Source: Rhodobacterales bacterium HKCCE2091
Lineage (GTDB): Bacteria > Pseudomonadota > Alphaproteobacteria > Rhodobacterales > Rhodobacteraceae
Assembly: GCA_015689685.1 (NCBI GenBank)
Contig: WVSL01000024.1
Location: forward strand, 1-46,491
Length of the DNA stretch: 46,491 nt
Direction of reading: 5' to 3'
Shown: positions 9,854 through 20,675 of the stretch, piece after piece
How positions within the stretch are numbered: position 1 is the stretch's first letter
How the letters are laid out: every line of letters begins with the position of its first letter
Translations under genes and position numbers: made by a program
The notes under the pieces: generated by a model
Database searches by the model: none
The model's input: only the letters and a program-made list of their open reading frames with translations
What the model was told of the DNA's origin: nothing

Positions 9854-11143
9854 ATGGCTGACACGAAGACCGCGACGCTCACCTTCGACAACAAGAGCTT
9901 CGAGCTGCCCATGCGCTCGCCGACCGTCGGCCCCGACGTGGTCGACATCCAGAAGCTCTACGGTCAGGCGGGCATCTTCACCCACGACCCGGGATTCACC
10001 TCCACCTCGTCCTGCGAAAGCGGGCTGACCTTCATCGACGGCGAGGAAGGCATCCTCCTGCACCGCGGCTACTCGATCGAGGACCTGGCGATGAAGGCCA
10101 GCTACCTCGAGACCTGCTACCTGCTGCTCTACGGCGAACTGCCGGACAAGAAGCAGCTGCCCGAGTTCGAGAACCGGGTCACCATGCACACGATGCTGCA
10201 TGAGCAGATGACCAACTTCTTCCGCGGGTTCCGGCGCGACGCGCACCCGATGGCGGTCATGGTCGGCGTGGTCGGCGCGATGTCGGCCTTCTACCACGAC
10301 AGCACCGACATCAACGATCCGTGGCAGCGCGAGGTCGCCTCGATCCGCCTGATCGCGAAGATGCCGACGATCGCGGCCTGGGCCTACAAGTACTCGGTCG
10401 GCCAACCCTTCGTGTACCCGCAGAACTCGCTCGACTACGCGACCAACTTCCTGCGCATGTGCTTCGCCGTCCCGGCCGAGGAATACCAGCCGGACCCGAT
10501 CCTGTCGAAGGCGATGGACCGGATCTTCACGCTCCATGCCGACCACGAGCAGAACGCCTCGACCTCGACCGTGCGTCTTGCCGGGTCGTCGGGCGCGAAC
10601 CCGTTCGCCTGCATCGCGGCCGGCATCGCTTGTCTCTGGGGCCCGGCCCACGGCGGCGCCAACCAGGCCTGCCTGGAGATGCTGCGCGAGATCGGCTCGG
10701 TCGACCGCATCCCGGAATTCATCAAGCGCGCCAAGGACAAGGACGACCCGTTCCGCCTGATGGGCTTCGGCCACCGGGTCTACAAGAACTTCGACCCGCG
10801 CGCGAAGGTGATGAAGGAATCTGCCGACGAGGTGCTCGACCTTCTCGGGATCGAGGACAACCCGACGCTGCAGGTGGCCAAGGAGCTGGAGCGGATCGCG
10901 CTGGAGGACGAGTACTTCGTCGACAAGAAGCTCTATCCGAACGTCGACTTCTACTCCGGCATCATCCTCGACGCGATGGGCTTCCCGACCTCGATGTTCA
11001 CCCCGATCTTCGCCGTCAGCCGCACCGTCGGCTGGATCGCGCAGTGGAAGGAGATGATCTCGGACAGCTCCAAGATCGGCCGTCCGCGTCAGCTCTACAC
11101 CGGTCCGGCGCACCGCGACTTCGTGGCGCTCGACCAGCGCTAG
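9854..11143 (+). CDS. gltA: Citrate synthase (type II, hexameric family)
   Basis: 429 aa. It condenses acetyl-CoA and oxaloacetate in the TCA cycle. Catalytic residues by position are His266 (GPAHGGANQ), His307 ([14 protein letters not shown]) and Asp365 (PNVDFYSG), matching the E. coli set. The N-terminal beta domain of the long, NADH-sensitive type is present ([18 protein letters not shown]). The ATG start has GAGGGACC upstream. It follows gltX by 98 bases and ends at a strong hairpin terminator. Confidence 0.98.
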   Translation: MADTKTATLTFDNKSFELPMRSPTVGPDVVDIQKLYGQAGIFTHDPGFTSTSSCESGLTFIDGEEGILLHRGYSIEDLAMKASYLETCYLLLYGELPDKKQLPEFENRVTMHTMLHEQMTNFFRGFRRDAHPMAVMVGVVGAMSAFYHDSTDINDPWQREVASIRLIAKMPTIAAWAYKYSVGQPFVYPQNSLDYATNFLRMCFAVPAEEYQPDPILSKAMDRIFTLHADHEQNASTSTVRLAGSSGANPFACIAAGIACLWGPAHGGANQACLEMLREIGSVDRIPEFIKRAKDKDDPFRLMGFGHRVYKNFDPRAKVMKESADEVLDLLGIEDNPTLQVAKELERIALEDEYFVDKKLYPNVDFYSGIILDAMGFPTSMFTPIFAVSRTVGWIAQWKEMISDSSKIGRPRQLYTGPAHRDFVALDQR

Positions 11144-11164
11144 GCGACAGGCAGGCGTCGGCCA

Positions 11165-11192
11165 TTGCCCTTCCCGCCCGGGCCGCTAGGCT
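11165..11192 (+). promoter_or_regulatory. Putative promoter of the nucleoside hydrolase gene, inside the gltA terminator
   Basis: TTGCCC (11165-11170), 16 bases, then TAGGCT (11187-11192). The -10 lies in the loop of the gltA terminator hairpin. Initiation would be near 11199, only 9 to 24 bases before the candidate start codons. The call rests on pattern only. Confidence 0.4.
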
Positions 11193-11206
11193 GGCCCGGG
11201 CGTTTT
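11176..11206 (+). terminator. Rho-independent terminator of gltA
   Basis: A perfect nine-base-pair stem GCCCGGGCC (11176-11184) / GGCCCGGGC (11193-11201) with loop GCTAGGCT is followed by GTTTTC. It lies 32 bases after the gltA stop and just before the nucleoside hydrolase start. Confidence 0.75.
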
Positions 11207-11222
11207 CATGCGAGTCCCCCCG

Positions 11223-12161
11223 ATGCCCCGGAAAATCATCATCGACACCGACCCCGGCCAGGACGACGCGGTCGCGATCCTGCTGGCCCTGGCGAGCCCC
11301 GAGGACCTGGAGGTTCTCGGCGTTGTGGCGGTCGCCGGCAACGTGCCGCTGCCGCTGACCGCCCGCAATGCGCGGATCGTCTGCGAACTGGCCGGAAGGC
11401 CCGAGACGAAGGTCTTCGCCGGCTGTGACAGGCCGATGTCCCGCCCGCTGGTGACGGCGGAGCACGTCCACGGCAAGACCGGGCTCGACGGGCCACAACT
11501 GCCCGACCCGACGATGCCGCTGCAGGAGGGCGACGGCGTCGATTTCATCGTCGAGACCCTGCGCGCGGAGGCGCCCGGCAGCGTGACGCTCTGCCCGCTC
11601 GGCCCGCTCACCAACATCGCCACGGCCTTCACCCGCGCCCCCGACATCGTCGGCCGCGTGGCCGAAGTGGTGCTCATGGGCGGGGCCTATTTCGAGGTCG
11701 GCAACATCACCCCGGCGGCGGAGTTCAACATCTACGTCGACCCTGAAGCCGCTGACATCGTGTTCAAATCCGGCGTGAAGATCACCGTCATGCCGCTCGA
11801 CGTCACCCACAAGGCGCTGACATCGGCGACAGTGGTCGAGGCGTTCCGCGACATGGGCACCGAGGTCGGCCGCATGGTCGCGGAGTGGACCGACTTCTTC
11901 GAGCGCTTCGACAAGGAGAAGTACGGCTCGGAGGGCGCACCGCTGCACGACCCCTGCGTGATCGCCTACCTGATCCGGCCCGAACTGTTCGGCGGCCGTT
12001 TCGTCAACGTCGAGATCGAGACGCAATCCGACCTGACGCGCGGCATGACCGTCGCGGATTGGTGGGGCGTGACCGACCGGCCGAAGAACGCGATGTTCAT
12101 GGGCGAGGTCGACCGCGACGGCTATTTCGACCTGCTTCTCGACCGACTCGGGCGGTTCTAG
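11223..12161 (+). CDS. Nucleoside hydrolase (inosine-uridine preferring family)
   Basis: 312 aa. It cleaves the N-glycosidic bond of ribonucleosides for salvage. The metal-binding N-terminus IIIDTDPGQDDAVAIL carries the DxDxxxDD set, AEHVHGKTGLDGP and VLMGGAYFEVGNITPAAEFN follow, and HDPCVIAYLI has the catalytic His/Asp pair. ATG 11223 gives the family-typical start MPRKIIIDTD. ATG 11208, five codons earlier, lies at the T-run of the gltA terminator. Neither has a good ribosome site, so the transcript may be nearly leaderless. The substrate preference cannot be told from sequence. Confidence 0.9.
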   Translation: MPRKIIIDTDPGQDDAVAILLALASPEDLEVLGVVAVAGNVPLPLTARNARIVCELAGRPETKVFAGCDRPMSRPLVTAEHVHGKTGLDGPQLPDPTMPLQEGDGVDFIVETLRAEAPGSVTLCPLGPLTNIATAFTRAPDIVGRVAEVVLMGGAYFEVGNITPAAEFNIYVDPEAADIVFKSGVKITVMPLDVTHKALTSATVVEAFRDMGTEVGRMVAEWTDFFERFDKEKYGSEGAPLHDPCVIAYLIRPELFGGRFVNVEIETQSDLTRGMTVADWWGVTDRPKNAMFMGEVDRDGYFDLLLDRLGRF

Positions 12162-12207
12162 GGGAGGCCCCCCGCTGATTTCCCCGAGACGCCGCCGGCC
12201 GCGATGC

Positions 12208-12230
12208 ACATATGTCATCCGGATATGACA
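12208..12230. promoter_or_regulatory. Overlapping palindromes upstream of the DUF533 gene
   Basis: ACATATGT (12208-12215) is a perfect palindrome. It overlaps the inverted repeat TGTCAT-N6-ATGACA (12213-12230). Both lie 42-64 bases before the start of the next gene. They look like a regulator binding site. No protein can be named. Confidence 0.35.
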
Positions 12231-12271
12231 GGCTGGCCCGCGTGGTCACCGCGAACAGGGAGAATTGGATC

Positions 12272-13084
12272 ATGAGCTTGTTGAGAACCTTGGCCGGCGT
12301 GGCCGCCGGTGTCGCGCTCGCGAAAGGCGCGAGCGCGCTTGCCAACCGCAACACCGGAACCTCCACCGGCGCCAGCGCGGGCGGATCGCTGCTCGATGCG
12401 CTCCAGGGCGCACGGCGCACCGGCGGCACCGGGGGCCGCGGCCTGCCTGACCTGGGCGCGATCCTCGGCGGCGGCCGCGGCGGCGTCCAGGGCGGACTCG
12501 GCGGGCTTCTCGACAGCCTCGGCGGCGGTGGCGGCACCGGCTCCGGTTCCTCGGGCGGGCTCGGCAACCTCGCCGGCATGCTCGGCGGCGCGGGTGCGGG
12601 CGGCGGTCTCGGCACGCTCCTGAACGGTCTTGCCGGCAGGTCCGGCACCGGCAGCACGCCCGATTTCGGCAACCGCCTGAACGAGGCGCTGACCACCGGC
12701 AAGGAACCGTCCACCCCGCCGACCGCGGAGGAGGAGATGCTGGCCGGGCTGATGATCCGCACCATGATCATGGCGGCGAAGGCGGATGGCCGGATCGACG
12801 CCGACGAACGCCAGAAGATCCTCGGCAACCTCAAGGATCCCGACCCCGACGAACGCGCCTTCATCGAGGGCGAACTGAACGCCCCGGTGGACCCGATGGC
12901 GCTGGCCGGAGAAGTGCCGGATCACCCGGGCCTCAAGCGCCAGATCTACGCCACCGCGCTGACCGCGATCGACCTCGACAGCCAGGCGGAGGCCCAGTTC
13001 CTCGCGCAGCTCGCCCGCGGGCTCGGCCTGTCGCAGGGCGACGTCGACGCGATCCACCGCAAGCTTGGCGGCGTCGCGGCCTGA
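12272..13084 (+). CDS. DUF533 / TerB-like protein with Gly-rich linker
   Basis: 270 aa. ATG 12272 has AGGGAGAA upstream. The upstream in-frame start at 12212 would fall in the palindrome region. A short hydrophobic N-terminus (residues 3-22) is followed by about 110 residues of Gly/Ser/Thr-rich low complexity. The C-terminal TerB-like helical domain (about 155-268) contains AAKADGRIDADERQKIL, the acidic motif of the family. DUF533 proteins such as E. coli YebE are inner-membrane proteins of unknown function. It stands alone between the nucleoside hydrolase and the Fur-like gene. Confidence 0.85.
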   Translation: MSLLRTLAGVAAGVALAKGASALANRNTGTSTGASAGGSLLDALQGARRTGGTGGRGLPDLGAILGGGRGGVQGGLGGLLDSLGGGGGTGSGSSGGLGNLAGMLGGAGAGGGLGTLLNGLAGRSGTGSTPDFGNRLNEALTTGKEPSTPPTAEEEMLAGLMIRTMIMAAKADGRIDADERQKILGNLKDPDPDERAFIEGELNAPVDPMALAGEVPDHPGLKRQIYATALTAIDLDSQAEAQFLAQLARGLGLSQGDVDAIHRKLGGVAA

Positions 13085-13177
13085 CCCCACACTCGCGGAG
13101 CCGGTCTGGCCGTTGCGGGCTTCCCCAAGACGGCCGGATCGCATACCTCTGACCCCGCGAACCGCGGACGGAGGGAC

Positions 13178-13591
13178 ATGACCGACACGATCGAGACCCG
13201 CTGCGAGGCCAGGGGGCTGCGCATGACCGAGCAGCGCCGCGTGGTCGCGGTGGTGCTCGAATCCGCGACCGACCACCCCGACGTGGAGGAACTGCACGCG
13301 CGCGCGACCGCGCTCGACCCGCGCATCTCCATCGCCACGGTCTACCGCACCGTGAAGCTGTTCGAGGAAGCCGGCATCATTGAGCGGCTGGAATTCGGCG
13401 ACGGCCGCGCCCGCTACGAGGATGCCGACCGCGATCACCACGACCACCTGATCGACATGACCACCGGCGAGGTGATCGAGTTCGTGGACCCCGAGATCGA
13501 GGAATTGCAGGAACGGATCGCGGAAAAGCTCGGCTATTCGCTCAAGGGCCACCGCCTGGAACTCTACGGCGTCAAGCGCCGCAAGGGCTGA
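13178..13591 (+). CDS. Fur-family metalloregulator, Mur-type (manganese/iron)
   Basis: 137 aa. The winged helix (residues about 15-80, RISIATVYRTVKLFEEAGII) and the dimerisation domain with HHDHLIDMTTGEVIEF are typical of Fur. The CxxC structural zinc site of classical Fur is missing, and the only Cys is residue 9. I recall this as the state in alphaproteobacterial Fur/Mur, which responds mainly to manganese and represses Mn uptake genes. The ATG start has GGAGGGAC upstream. No metal transporter is adjacent, so its targets are elsewhere. The choice between Mur and an iron-responsive Fur is inference. Confidence 0.9.
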   Translation: MTDTIETRCEARGLRMTEQRRVVAVVLESATDHPDVEELHARATALDPRISIATVYRTVKLFEEAGIIERLEFGDGRARYEDADRDHHDHLIDMTTGEVIEFVDPEIEELQERIAEKLGYSLKGHRLELYGVKRRKG

Positions 13592-13669
13592 CCCCCGCGC
13601 CCGCCCGTTCCGGGCTTTCCCCTCCCCGCCCGATCCGCTAGCGGTAGCGGGCAAGGCGGGATCATCCAG

Positions 13670-15971
<2,302 letters not shown>

Positions 15972-15979
15972 GATTGGCG

Positions 15980-16318
15980 ATGCACCCGGACGAGCGCGAC
16001 CCCTATTCCAGCACCCGGAACTGGCTTGCGCTCGTCGGCGCCTTCGGCTGGCTCGCCTTCACCTTCGGCGGCCTGTCCATCGCGGCGATCTGGGTCCTCC
16101 ACAACGAGGGTCGGCTGATCCTTGTCGATCCGGTCGAGGCGTCGATCTACACCTTCCTCGCCTCACTCTTCACCGGCGCGGTGCTGATCGCCCTGTCCCG
16201 TGTCGGAAACGCGGTGTGCGACATCGCCGTGAACACCCGGCCGAAGCGGTCCGGAGGCATTCCCGGAACGGCGCGGCAGGAACCGGTCCTGCGCGCGCCG
16301 CAGCCGCGCGATGGCTAA
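15980..16318 (+). CDS. Small two-helix membrane protein, unknown function
   Basis: 112 aa, starting at ATG 15980 with AGGAT upstream. Two hydrophobic segments are visible at about residues 16-39 and 54-75, with a basic, Pro-rich C-terminal tail. I do not recognise a family. It directly follows eno and is probably co-transcribed. It converges with the PRC-barrel gene on the other strand, 37 bases away. Confidence 0.7.
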   Translation: MHPDERDPYSSTRNWLALVGAFGWLAFTFGGLSIAAIWVLHNEGRLILVDPVEASIYTFLASLFTGAVLIALSRVGNAVCDIAVNTRPKRSGGIPGTARQEPVLRAPQPRDG

Positions 16319-16355
16319 CGCGCGGGTTGTTTCCGAGCGGGGCGTGCCGTCCCCG

Positions 16356-16823
16356 TCAGTCCGCGTCGATGAAGCTGTCGCTCACGTCCTCGGCCGCGTC
16401 CATGTCCTCGTTGGTCATCCGGGTGACGATGAAGAACCCTTCGGAGCCGGGCCGCTGCACGAGGCGCAGGTCCTCCAGCGGAATCAGGACGGTCTTTTCG
16501 CCGATACCCAGGAATCCCCCGACCTCCACCGTCACGCCCACGACGCTGCCGGTATCGTCGATCACGAGGTCCTCGACCTCGCCGATCTCGCCCCAGTCGG
16601 CGGAGACCGGGCCGAACGGGTCGCCGCTGTCCCAGAAGCCCTGGTCGTAGCTGTCGGCGAGCGCGTAGACGTCGGCATCCTCGATGTCGTCGGCCCGGAT
16701 CATCACCGCCGGGAACGCGGGCGCCACCGGCTGTTCCTCCGCCGCGGGCTCCGCCGGCGCGGCGGTCTCCTGCGCGGCGAGCGGGGTGGCGATGAGCATG
16801 AGGGCGAGGACGCTGCGGATCAT
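16356..16823 (-). CDS. Secreted PRC-barrel domain protein
   Basis: 155 aa. The N-terminus IRSVLALMLIATPLAAQ is a Sec signal peptide, with cleavage expected near residue 17. An Ala/Glu/Pro-rich spacer follows. A PRC-barrel (about residues 75-140) holds GEIGEVEDLVIDDTGSVVGV and GGFLGIGEKTVLIPLEDLRL. Such periplasmic PRC proteins are common in Rhodobacterales. Their role is unknown. It is divergent from the GNAT gene at 16922. Confidence 0.85.
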   Translation of the reverse strand: MIRSVLALMLIATPLAAQETAAPAEPAAEEQPVAPAFPAVMIRADDIEDADVYALADSYDQGFWDSGDPFGPVSADWGEIGEVEDLVIDDTGSVVGVTVEVGGFLGIGEKTVLIPLEDLRLVQRPGSEGFFIVTRMTNEDMDAAEDVSDSFIDAD

Positions 16824-16921
16824 CTGTCGAGCCTTTCGGTCATGGCGAGAACTGTCGGTTCCATCAACGCGCGGGGGCCGGGGCCGGTTCCGCGGCGCCT
16901 TTCGCCTGTCAGGCCGATGCC

Positions 16922-17434
16922 ATGACCGGGATCGCTGTGCGCCCCGCCGTCAGCGAAGCGGACTTGGATGATGTCCGACGGCTTTGCCGCGACTACCGGG
17001 CGGCGCTGGTCGCGGCGACGCGGGACCGGCCCGAAATTGCCGAGACCTACTATGCCGCGGGCGAATTCGAGACGTTGCTGGCCGACCTGCCGAACCGTCA
17101 CGCGCCGCCCGACGGGGCGATCTGGCTTGGCACCGTCGCGGGCGCGCCCCGGGGATGCGGCATGATCCACCACGTCGGCCCCGCGACCTGCGAGATAAAG
17201 CGGGTCTTCGTCGCGGATGACGCGCGCGGCACCGGGCTCGGGAAGGCGATCGTCGCGCACGCGATGGCGGAGGCCAGGGCGCGGGGCTACGCGCGGATGG
17301 TGCTCGACACGATGCGGCCGCTGGTGCCGGCCGCGCGGCTCTACGAACGCCTCGGCTTCGCCCCCTGCCCGCCGTTCTATGAGGTCGATCCGGAATTCGC
17401 CAACTACATCCTGTTCTACGGGCGAGACCTGTGA
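16922..17434 (+). CDS. GNAT-family N-acetyltransferase
   Basis: 170 aa. The acetyl-CoA pyrophosphate loop is ARGTGLGKAIVAHAM, preceded by the beta4 strand EIKRVFVADD and followed by the C-terminal YERLGFAPCPPFYE. All are standard GNAT motifs. The substrate is unknown. The ribosome site is weak (AGG ten bases upstream). Its stop overlaps the start of the cupin gene by four bases (GTGA), so the two are translationally coupled. Confidence 0.9.
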   Translation: MTGIAVRPAVSEADLDDVRRLCRDYRAALVAATRDRPEIAETYYAAGEFETLLADLPNRHAPPDGAIWLGTVAGAPRGCGMIHHVGPATCEIKRVFVADDARGTGLGKAIVAHAMAEARARGYARMVLDTMRPLVPAARLYERLGFAPCPPFYEVDPEFANYILFYGRDL

Positions 17435-17847
17435 CCGCTGACGAGATCATCGCCCGACTGTCGCTCGAACCCCATCCCGAGGGCGGCCACTACCGCCAGA
17501 CCTGGGCCGCCGGGGGCGAGGGCCGCCCCGCCGGAACCGCGATCCATTTCCTGCTGCGCGCGGGCGAACGGAGCCATTGGCACCGCGTCGATGCCGACGA
17601 GGTCTGGCTGTTCCACGCGGGCGCGCCCTTGATCCTGTCGATGGCGGAGACGGCGGCGGGACCGGCGGTGGATCATGTGCTGGCGGGCGACCTGACGCTC
17701 GGCGCGCCGCAGATCGTGGTTCCGACGGGCCACTGGCAGGCGGCACGGTCGACGGGCGACTGGACGCTCGTGTCCTGCATCGTGGTTCCGGGGTTCCGGT
17801 TCGAGGGGTTCGAACTGGCACCGGAAGGGTTCGAGATACCGGCGTGA
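17431..17847 (+). CDS. DUF985 cupin-fold protein
   Basis: 138 aa with a GTG start overlapping the GNAT stop. The N-terminus LSLEPHPEGGHYRQTW, the strand AIHFLLRAGERSHWHRVDADE with its His pair, and VPTGHWQAA are the DUF985 (RmlC-like cupin) marks. A metal or sugar-like ligand is possible, but no activity is established for this branch. It converges with anmK across a large inverted repeat. Confidence 0.85.
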   Translation: MTADEIIARLSLEPHPEGGHYRQTWAAGGEGRPAGTAIHFLLRAGERSHWHRVDADEVWLFHAGAPLILSMAETAAGPAVDHVLAGDLTLGAPQIVVPTGHWQAARSTGDWTLVSCIVVPGFRFEGFELAPEGFEIPA

Positions 17848-17897
17848 GGTGAACCGCCCGACTGCGCGACCCCGTCAATGCGGAGCAGACGGCGCAG

Positions 17898-18042
17898 CCG
17901 CCGCGCGAGCGCCGATCCGCGGGGCGGCGTTCCAGCGGAATGGCTGCGAGATTTATCCCTGCAAGGTCCGAAACACCTCATGGCGGCGTCCTGGCGCCAC
18001 CAAAGCGCCGCCCCGGGGGGCGGGTCGGCGCTCGCGCGGCGG
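17898..18042. repeat. Large imperfect inverted repeat between convergent genes
   Basis: The left arm 17898-17929 and right arm 18006-18042 are reverse complements: 23 bp with one mismatch, a five-base bulge, then 9 bp. The 76-base interior holds smaller hairpins, for example GGCGC-N7-GCGCC near 17993-18009. It fills the 241-base gap between the cupin and anmK stops. Related intergenic sequences around GGCGCCACCAAAGCGCC recur in Rhodobacteraceae genomes as I remember them, so a REP-like or bidirectional terminator element is likely. That recollection is unverified. Confidence 0.6.
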
Positions 18043-18088
18043 CCTTCGGCCTTGTCCCGCGCTGGTCAAGCGGGCCTACCCGCGTTCC

Positions 18089-19216
18089 TCAGAGCGCCAG
18101 CGCCCCCGACACCGTCCCCCCGCCGACCGGCGCGGGAACGCCCGTCGTCCCCGGCGCGGAGGTGGTCATGCCGAGCGCCACCCGGATCGCGAGGTAGGCG
18201 AAGGCCTGGGCTTCCAGCGCGTCGCCGTCGAACCCCGCCGCCTCCACCGGCTCCACCGGCATCGGCAGAAGCCGCCGGAGCGAGGCCATCATGCCCGCGT
18301 TGTGCCGCCCGCCTCCGGTCACCAGCATCCGCGTCGGCGCCTCCGGCAGGTGCTCCATCCCGCGCGCGACCGATGCCGCGGCACAGGCGCCGAGCGTGGC
18401 CAGCGCATCCGCCGCCTTCAGACCCGACACTGCCTCCACGAGGTAGTCGAACGCCCCCCGGTCCAGCGACTTCGGCGGCATCTTCAGGAAATACGGGTCG
18501 CGCAGGAATTCCGCGATCCCGTCCCGGTCGATCCTGCCCTCCGCCGTCCGCCTGCCACCCGGGTCGTGGTCGCCGAGACCGCGGGCGCGGCAGAGATCGT
18601 CGAGCGGGGCGTTCGCGGGGCCGGTGTCGAAGGCCAGCAGCGCGGCGGGCGCATCCGGCGATGCCGCGTTCGGATCGACCCAGGTGATGTTGCCGACACC
18701 GCCGAGGTTCAGGAACGCGACCGGACCCTCCGCGCCCATCCGGCGGGCCAGCGCCCAGTGCCAGAACGGTGCAAGCGGCGCGCCCTGCCCGCCCAGGCCG
18801 ACATCGGCGCTGCGGAAATCCCACACCACCGGCAGGCCGAGCCGTTCCGACAGCGCCGCCCCGTCGCCGGCCTGGTGCGTGCGGCCGTTCGCGGGATCAT
18901 GGGCCAGCGTCTGGCCATGAAATCCGAGCGCCACGACATCCCCGATCCCGTCCATCGCCTCGGCGTGGGCGCGTTCGACGGCTGCCGCGGCCTCCGCCAC
19001 GCCGTCGTCACCGGGCCAGCGCCCGAGCGCCGCGCGGATCGCGGCCTTTTCCTCCGCCGTGTAGGGGCGATAGGCCGTGGGTCCGAACCCCGTGACCCCG
19101 ACCCCGTCGGTCTCGATCACCGCGATATCGACCCCGTCCATCGACGTGCCCGACATCGCGCCGGCCACCCGCCAGGGCCCCTCCGACCGCCGTTTCCGAC
19201 CGCTCTTTCCCTTCAC
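18089..19216 (-). CDS. anmK: Anhydro-N-acetylmuramic acid kinase
   Basis: 375 aa. It phosphorylates and opens 1,6-anhydro-MurNAc during cell-wall recycling. Diagnostic motifs are GAMSGTSMDGVDIAVIE, FHGQTLAHDP, FLNLGGVGNITW, DTGPANAPLDDL and VTGGGRHNAGMM (ASKHA-fold phosphate and sugar sites). The start is a GTG at 19216-19214. It is divergent from tyrS with 47 bases between them. The first 15 residues are basic and poorly conserved, so a slightly later start cannot be excluded. Confidence 0.95.
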   Translation of the reverse strand: MKGKSGRKRRSEGPWRVAGAMSGTSMDGVDIAVIETDGVGVTGFGPTAYRPYTAEEKAAIRAALGRWPGDDGVAEAAAAVERAHAEAMDGIGDVVALGFHGQTLAHDPANGRTHQAGDGAALSERLGLPVVWDFRSADVGLGGQGAPLAPFWHWALARRMGAEGPVAFLNLGGVGNITWVDPNAASPDAPAALLAFDTGPANAPLDDLCRARGLGDHDPGGRRTAEGRIDRDGIAEFLRDPYFLKMPPKSLDRGAFDYLVEAVSGLKAADALATLGACAAASVARGMEHLPEAPTRMLVTGGGRHNAGMMASLRRLLPMPVEPVEAAGFDGDALEAQAFAYLAIRVALGMTTSAPGTTGVPAPVGGGTVSGALAL

Positions 19217-19234
19217 CCGGGCCCCCGTTATAGA
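19206..19234 (+). promoter_or_regulatory. Putative tyrS promoter
   Basis: TTTCCC (19206-19211), 17 bases, TATAGA (19229-19234), in the short anmK/tyrS gap. Initiation near 19241 would leave a leader of about 23 bases. Pattern evidence only. Confidence 0.4.
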
Positions 19235-19263
19235 CCGCGTGGCCTAGAGAGCACGGGTGCGCC

Positions 19264-20517
19264 ATGACCTACCAGCCCAAATCCGATTTCCTGCGCGTGA
19301 TGATCGAGCGCGGCTTCCTCGCCGACTGCACCGATTACCAGGGCCTCGACGAAGCGCTGAGCGAGGGGATCGTGCCGGGCTATATCGGTTTCGACGCCAC
19401 GGCGACCTCGCTCCACGTCGGCAGCCTGATGCAGATCATGACCCTGCGCTGGCTGCAGAAGACCGGGCACAAGCCGATCACGCTGATGGGCGGCGGCACC
19501 ACGAAGGTGGGCGATCCGTCCTTCCGCGCCGACGAGCGCCCGCTGCTAACGCCGGAACAGATCGACGCCAACATCGCCGGCATCAAGAAGGTGTTCGCGA
19601 CCTATATCAGCTACGACGACAGCCCGACCGGCGCGCTGATGCTGAACAACGCCGAGTGGCTCGACGACCTGAACTACCTCGACTTCCTGCGCGACATCGG
19701 GCGGCACTTCTCGGTCAACCGGATGCTGTCCTTCGAAAGCGTGAAGTCGCGGCTCGACCGGGAACAATCCCTGTCGTTTCTCGAATTCAACTACATGATC
19801 CTCCAGGCATACGACTTCCTGGAACTGAACCGCCGCTACGGCTGCCGGGTGCAGTTCGGCGGGTCGGACCAGTGGGGCAACATCGTCAACGGCATCGACC
19901 TGACCCGCCGCGTGCTCGACCACGAGATCTACGGCATGACCACGCCGCTTCTGACGAAGTCGGACGGGACCAAGATGGGCAAGACGGCGAGCGGGGCGAC
20001 CTGGCTCGACGGCGACCTGCTCAGCCCCTACGAGTTCTGGCAGTTCTGGCGGAACATGCCGGACGCCGACGTGAGCCGGTTCCTGAAACTCTATACCGAG
20101 CTTCCGCTCGACGAATGCGACCGGCTCGGCGCGCTTGGCGGGTCGGAGATCAACGAGGCGAAGATCGTGCTCGCGAACGAGGTCACGGCGCTTCTCCACG
20201 GGGCGGAGGCCGCGGCCGCAGCCGAGGCCACCGCGCGCGAGGTGTTCGAGCAGGGCGGCATCGGTGAGGATCTCCCGACGCTCGCCCTTACCGCCGCCGA
20301 GATCGGCGAGGGCATCTCGGTGGTGCAGCTCATCACTCGGTCCGGCCTCGCGAAATCCGGCAAGGAGGCGAAACGGCTGATCGCGGACAACGGCGCACGC
20401 CTGAACGACGCGCCGCTGACCGATGCCGGCTTGATGATCGCTGCCGCCGACCTGGCCGAGCCGATCAAGCTGAGCGCCGGGCGCAAGCGTCACGCGCTGG
20501 TCACGCTTTCGGACTAA
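19264..20517 (+). CDS. tyrS: Tyrosine--tRNA ligase
   Basis: 417 aa, class I synthetase. The HIGH-like motif is LHVGSL after [10 protein letters not shown]. The KMSKS equivalent is KMGKT ([16 protein letters not shown]). The tyrosine pocket [15 protein letters not shown] is present, and a C-terminal S4 RNA-binding domain follows ([20 protein letters not shown]). The ATG start has only a weak ribosome site. Confidence 0.97.
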   Translation: MTYQPKSDFLRVMIERGFLADCTDYQGLDEALSEGIVPGYIGFDATATSLHVGSLMQIMTLRWLQKTGHKPITLMGGGTTKVGDPSFRADERPLLTPEQIDANIAGIKKVFATYISYDDSPTGALMLNNAEWLDDLNYLDFLRDIGRHFSVNRMLSFESVKSRLDREQSLSFLEFNYMILQAYDFLELNRRYGCRVQFGGSDQWGNIVNGIDLTRRVLDHEIYGMTTPLLTKSDGTKMGKTASGATWLDGDLLSPYEFWQFWRNMPDADVSRFLKLYTELPLDECDRLGALGGSEINEAKIVLANEVTALLHGAEAAAAAEATAREVFEQGGIGEDLPTLALTAAEIGEGISVVQLITRSGLAKSGKEAKRLIADNGARLNDAPLTDAGLMIAAADLAEPIKLSAGRKRHALVTLSD

Positions 20518-20675
20518 GACAAGCGCTGCTCCGGCGGGGCTTTCCGCACTCGGGATGCGCCGATCTCGGCCGATGACCACCCCTGAGGCCGACGGGCGCG
20601 GGGCCGTTCGTGCGGCTTCCCAAGGAGGCTTCGTAAACCACCGCTTTACCAGGAAGGTCCTATGACCACCCGGTC

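Noticed and set aside
11208-11222. ATG 11208 as the nucleoside hydrolase start
   Set aside because: It sits at the T-run of the gltA terminator, has no ribosome site and adds five residues not expected in the family. ATG 11223 is preferred, though a nearly leaderless transcript keeps some doubt.
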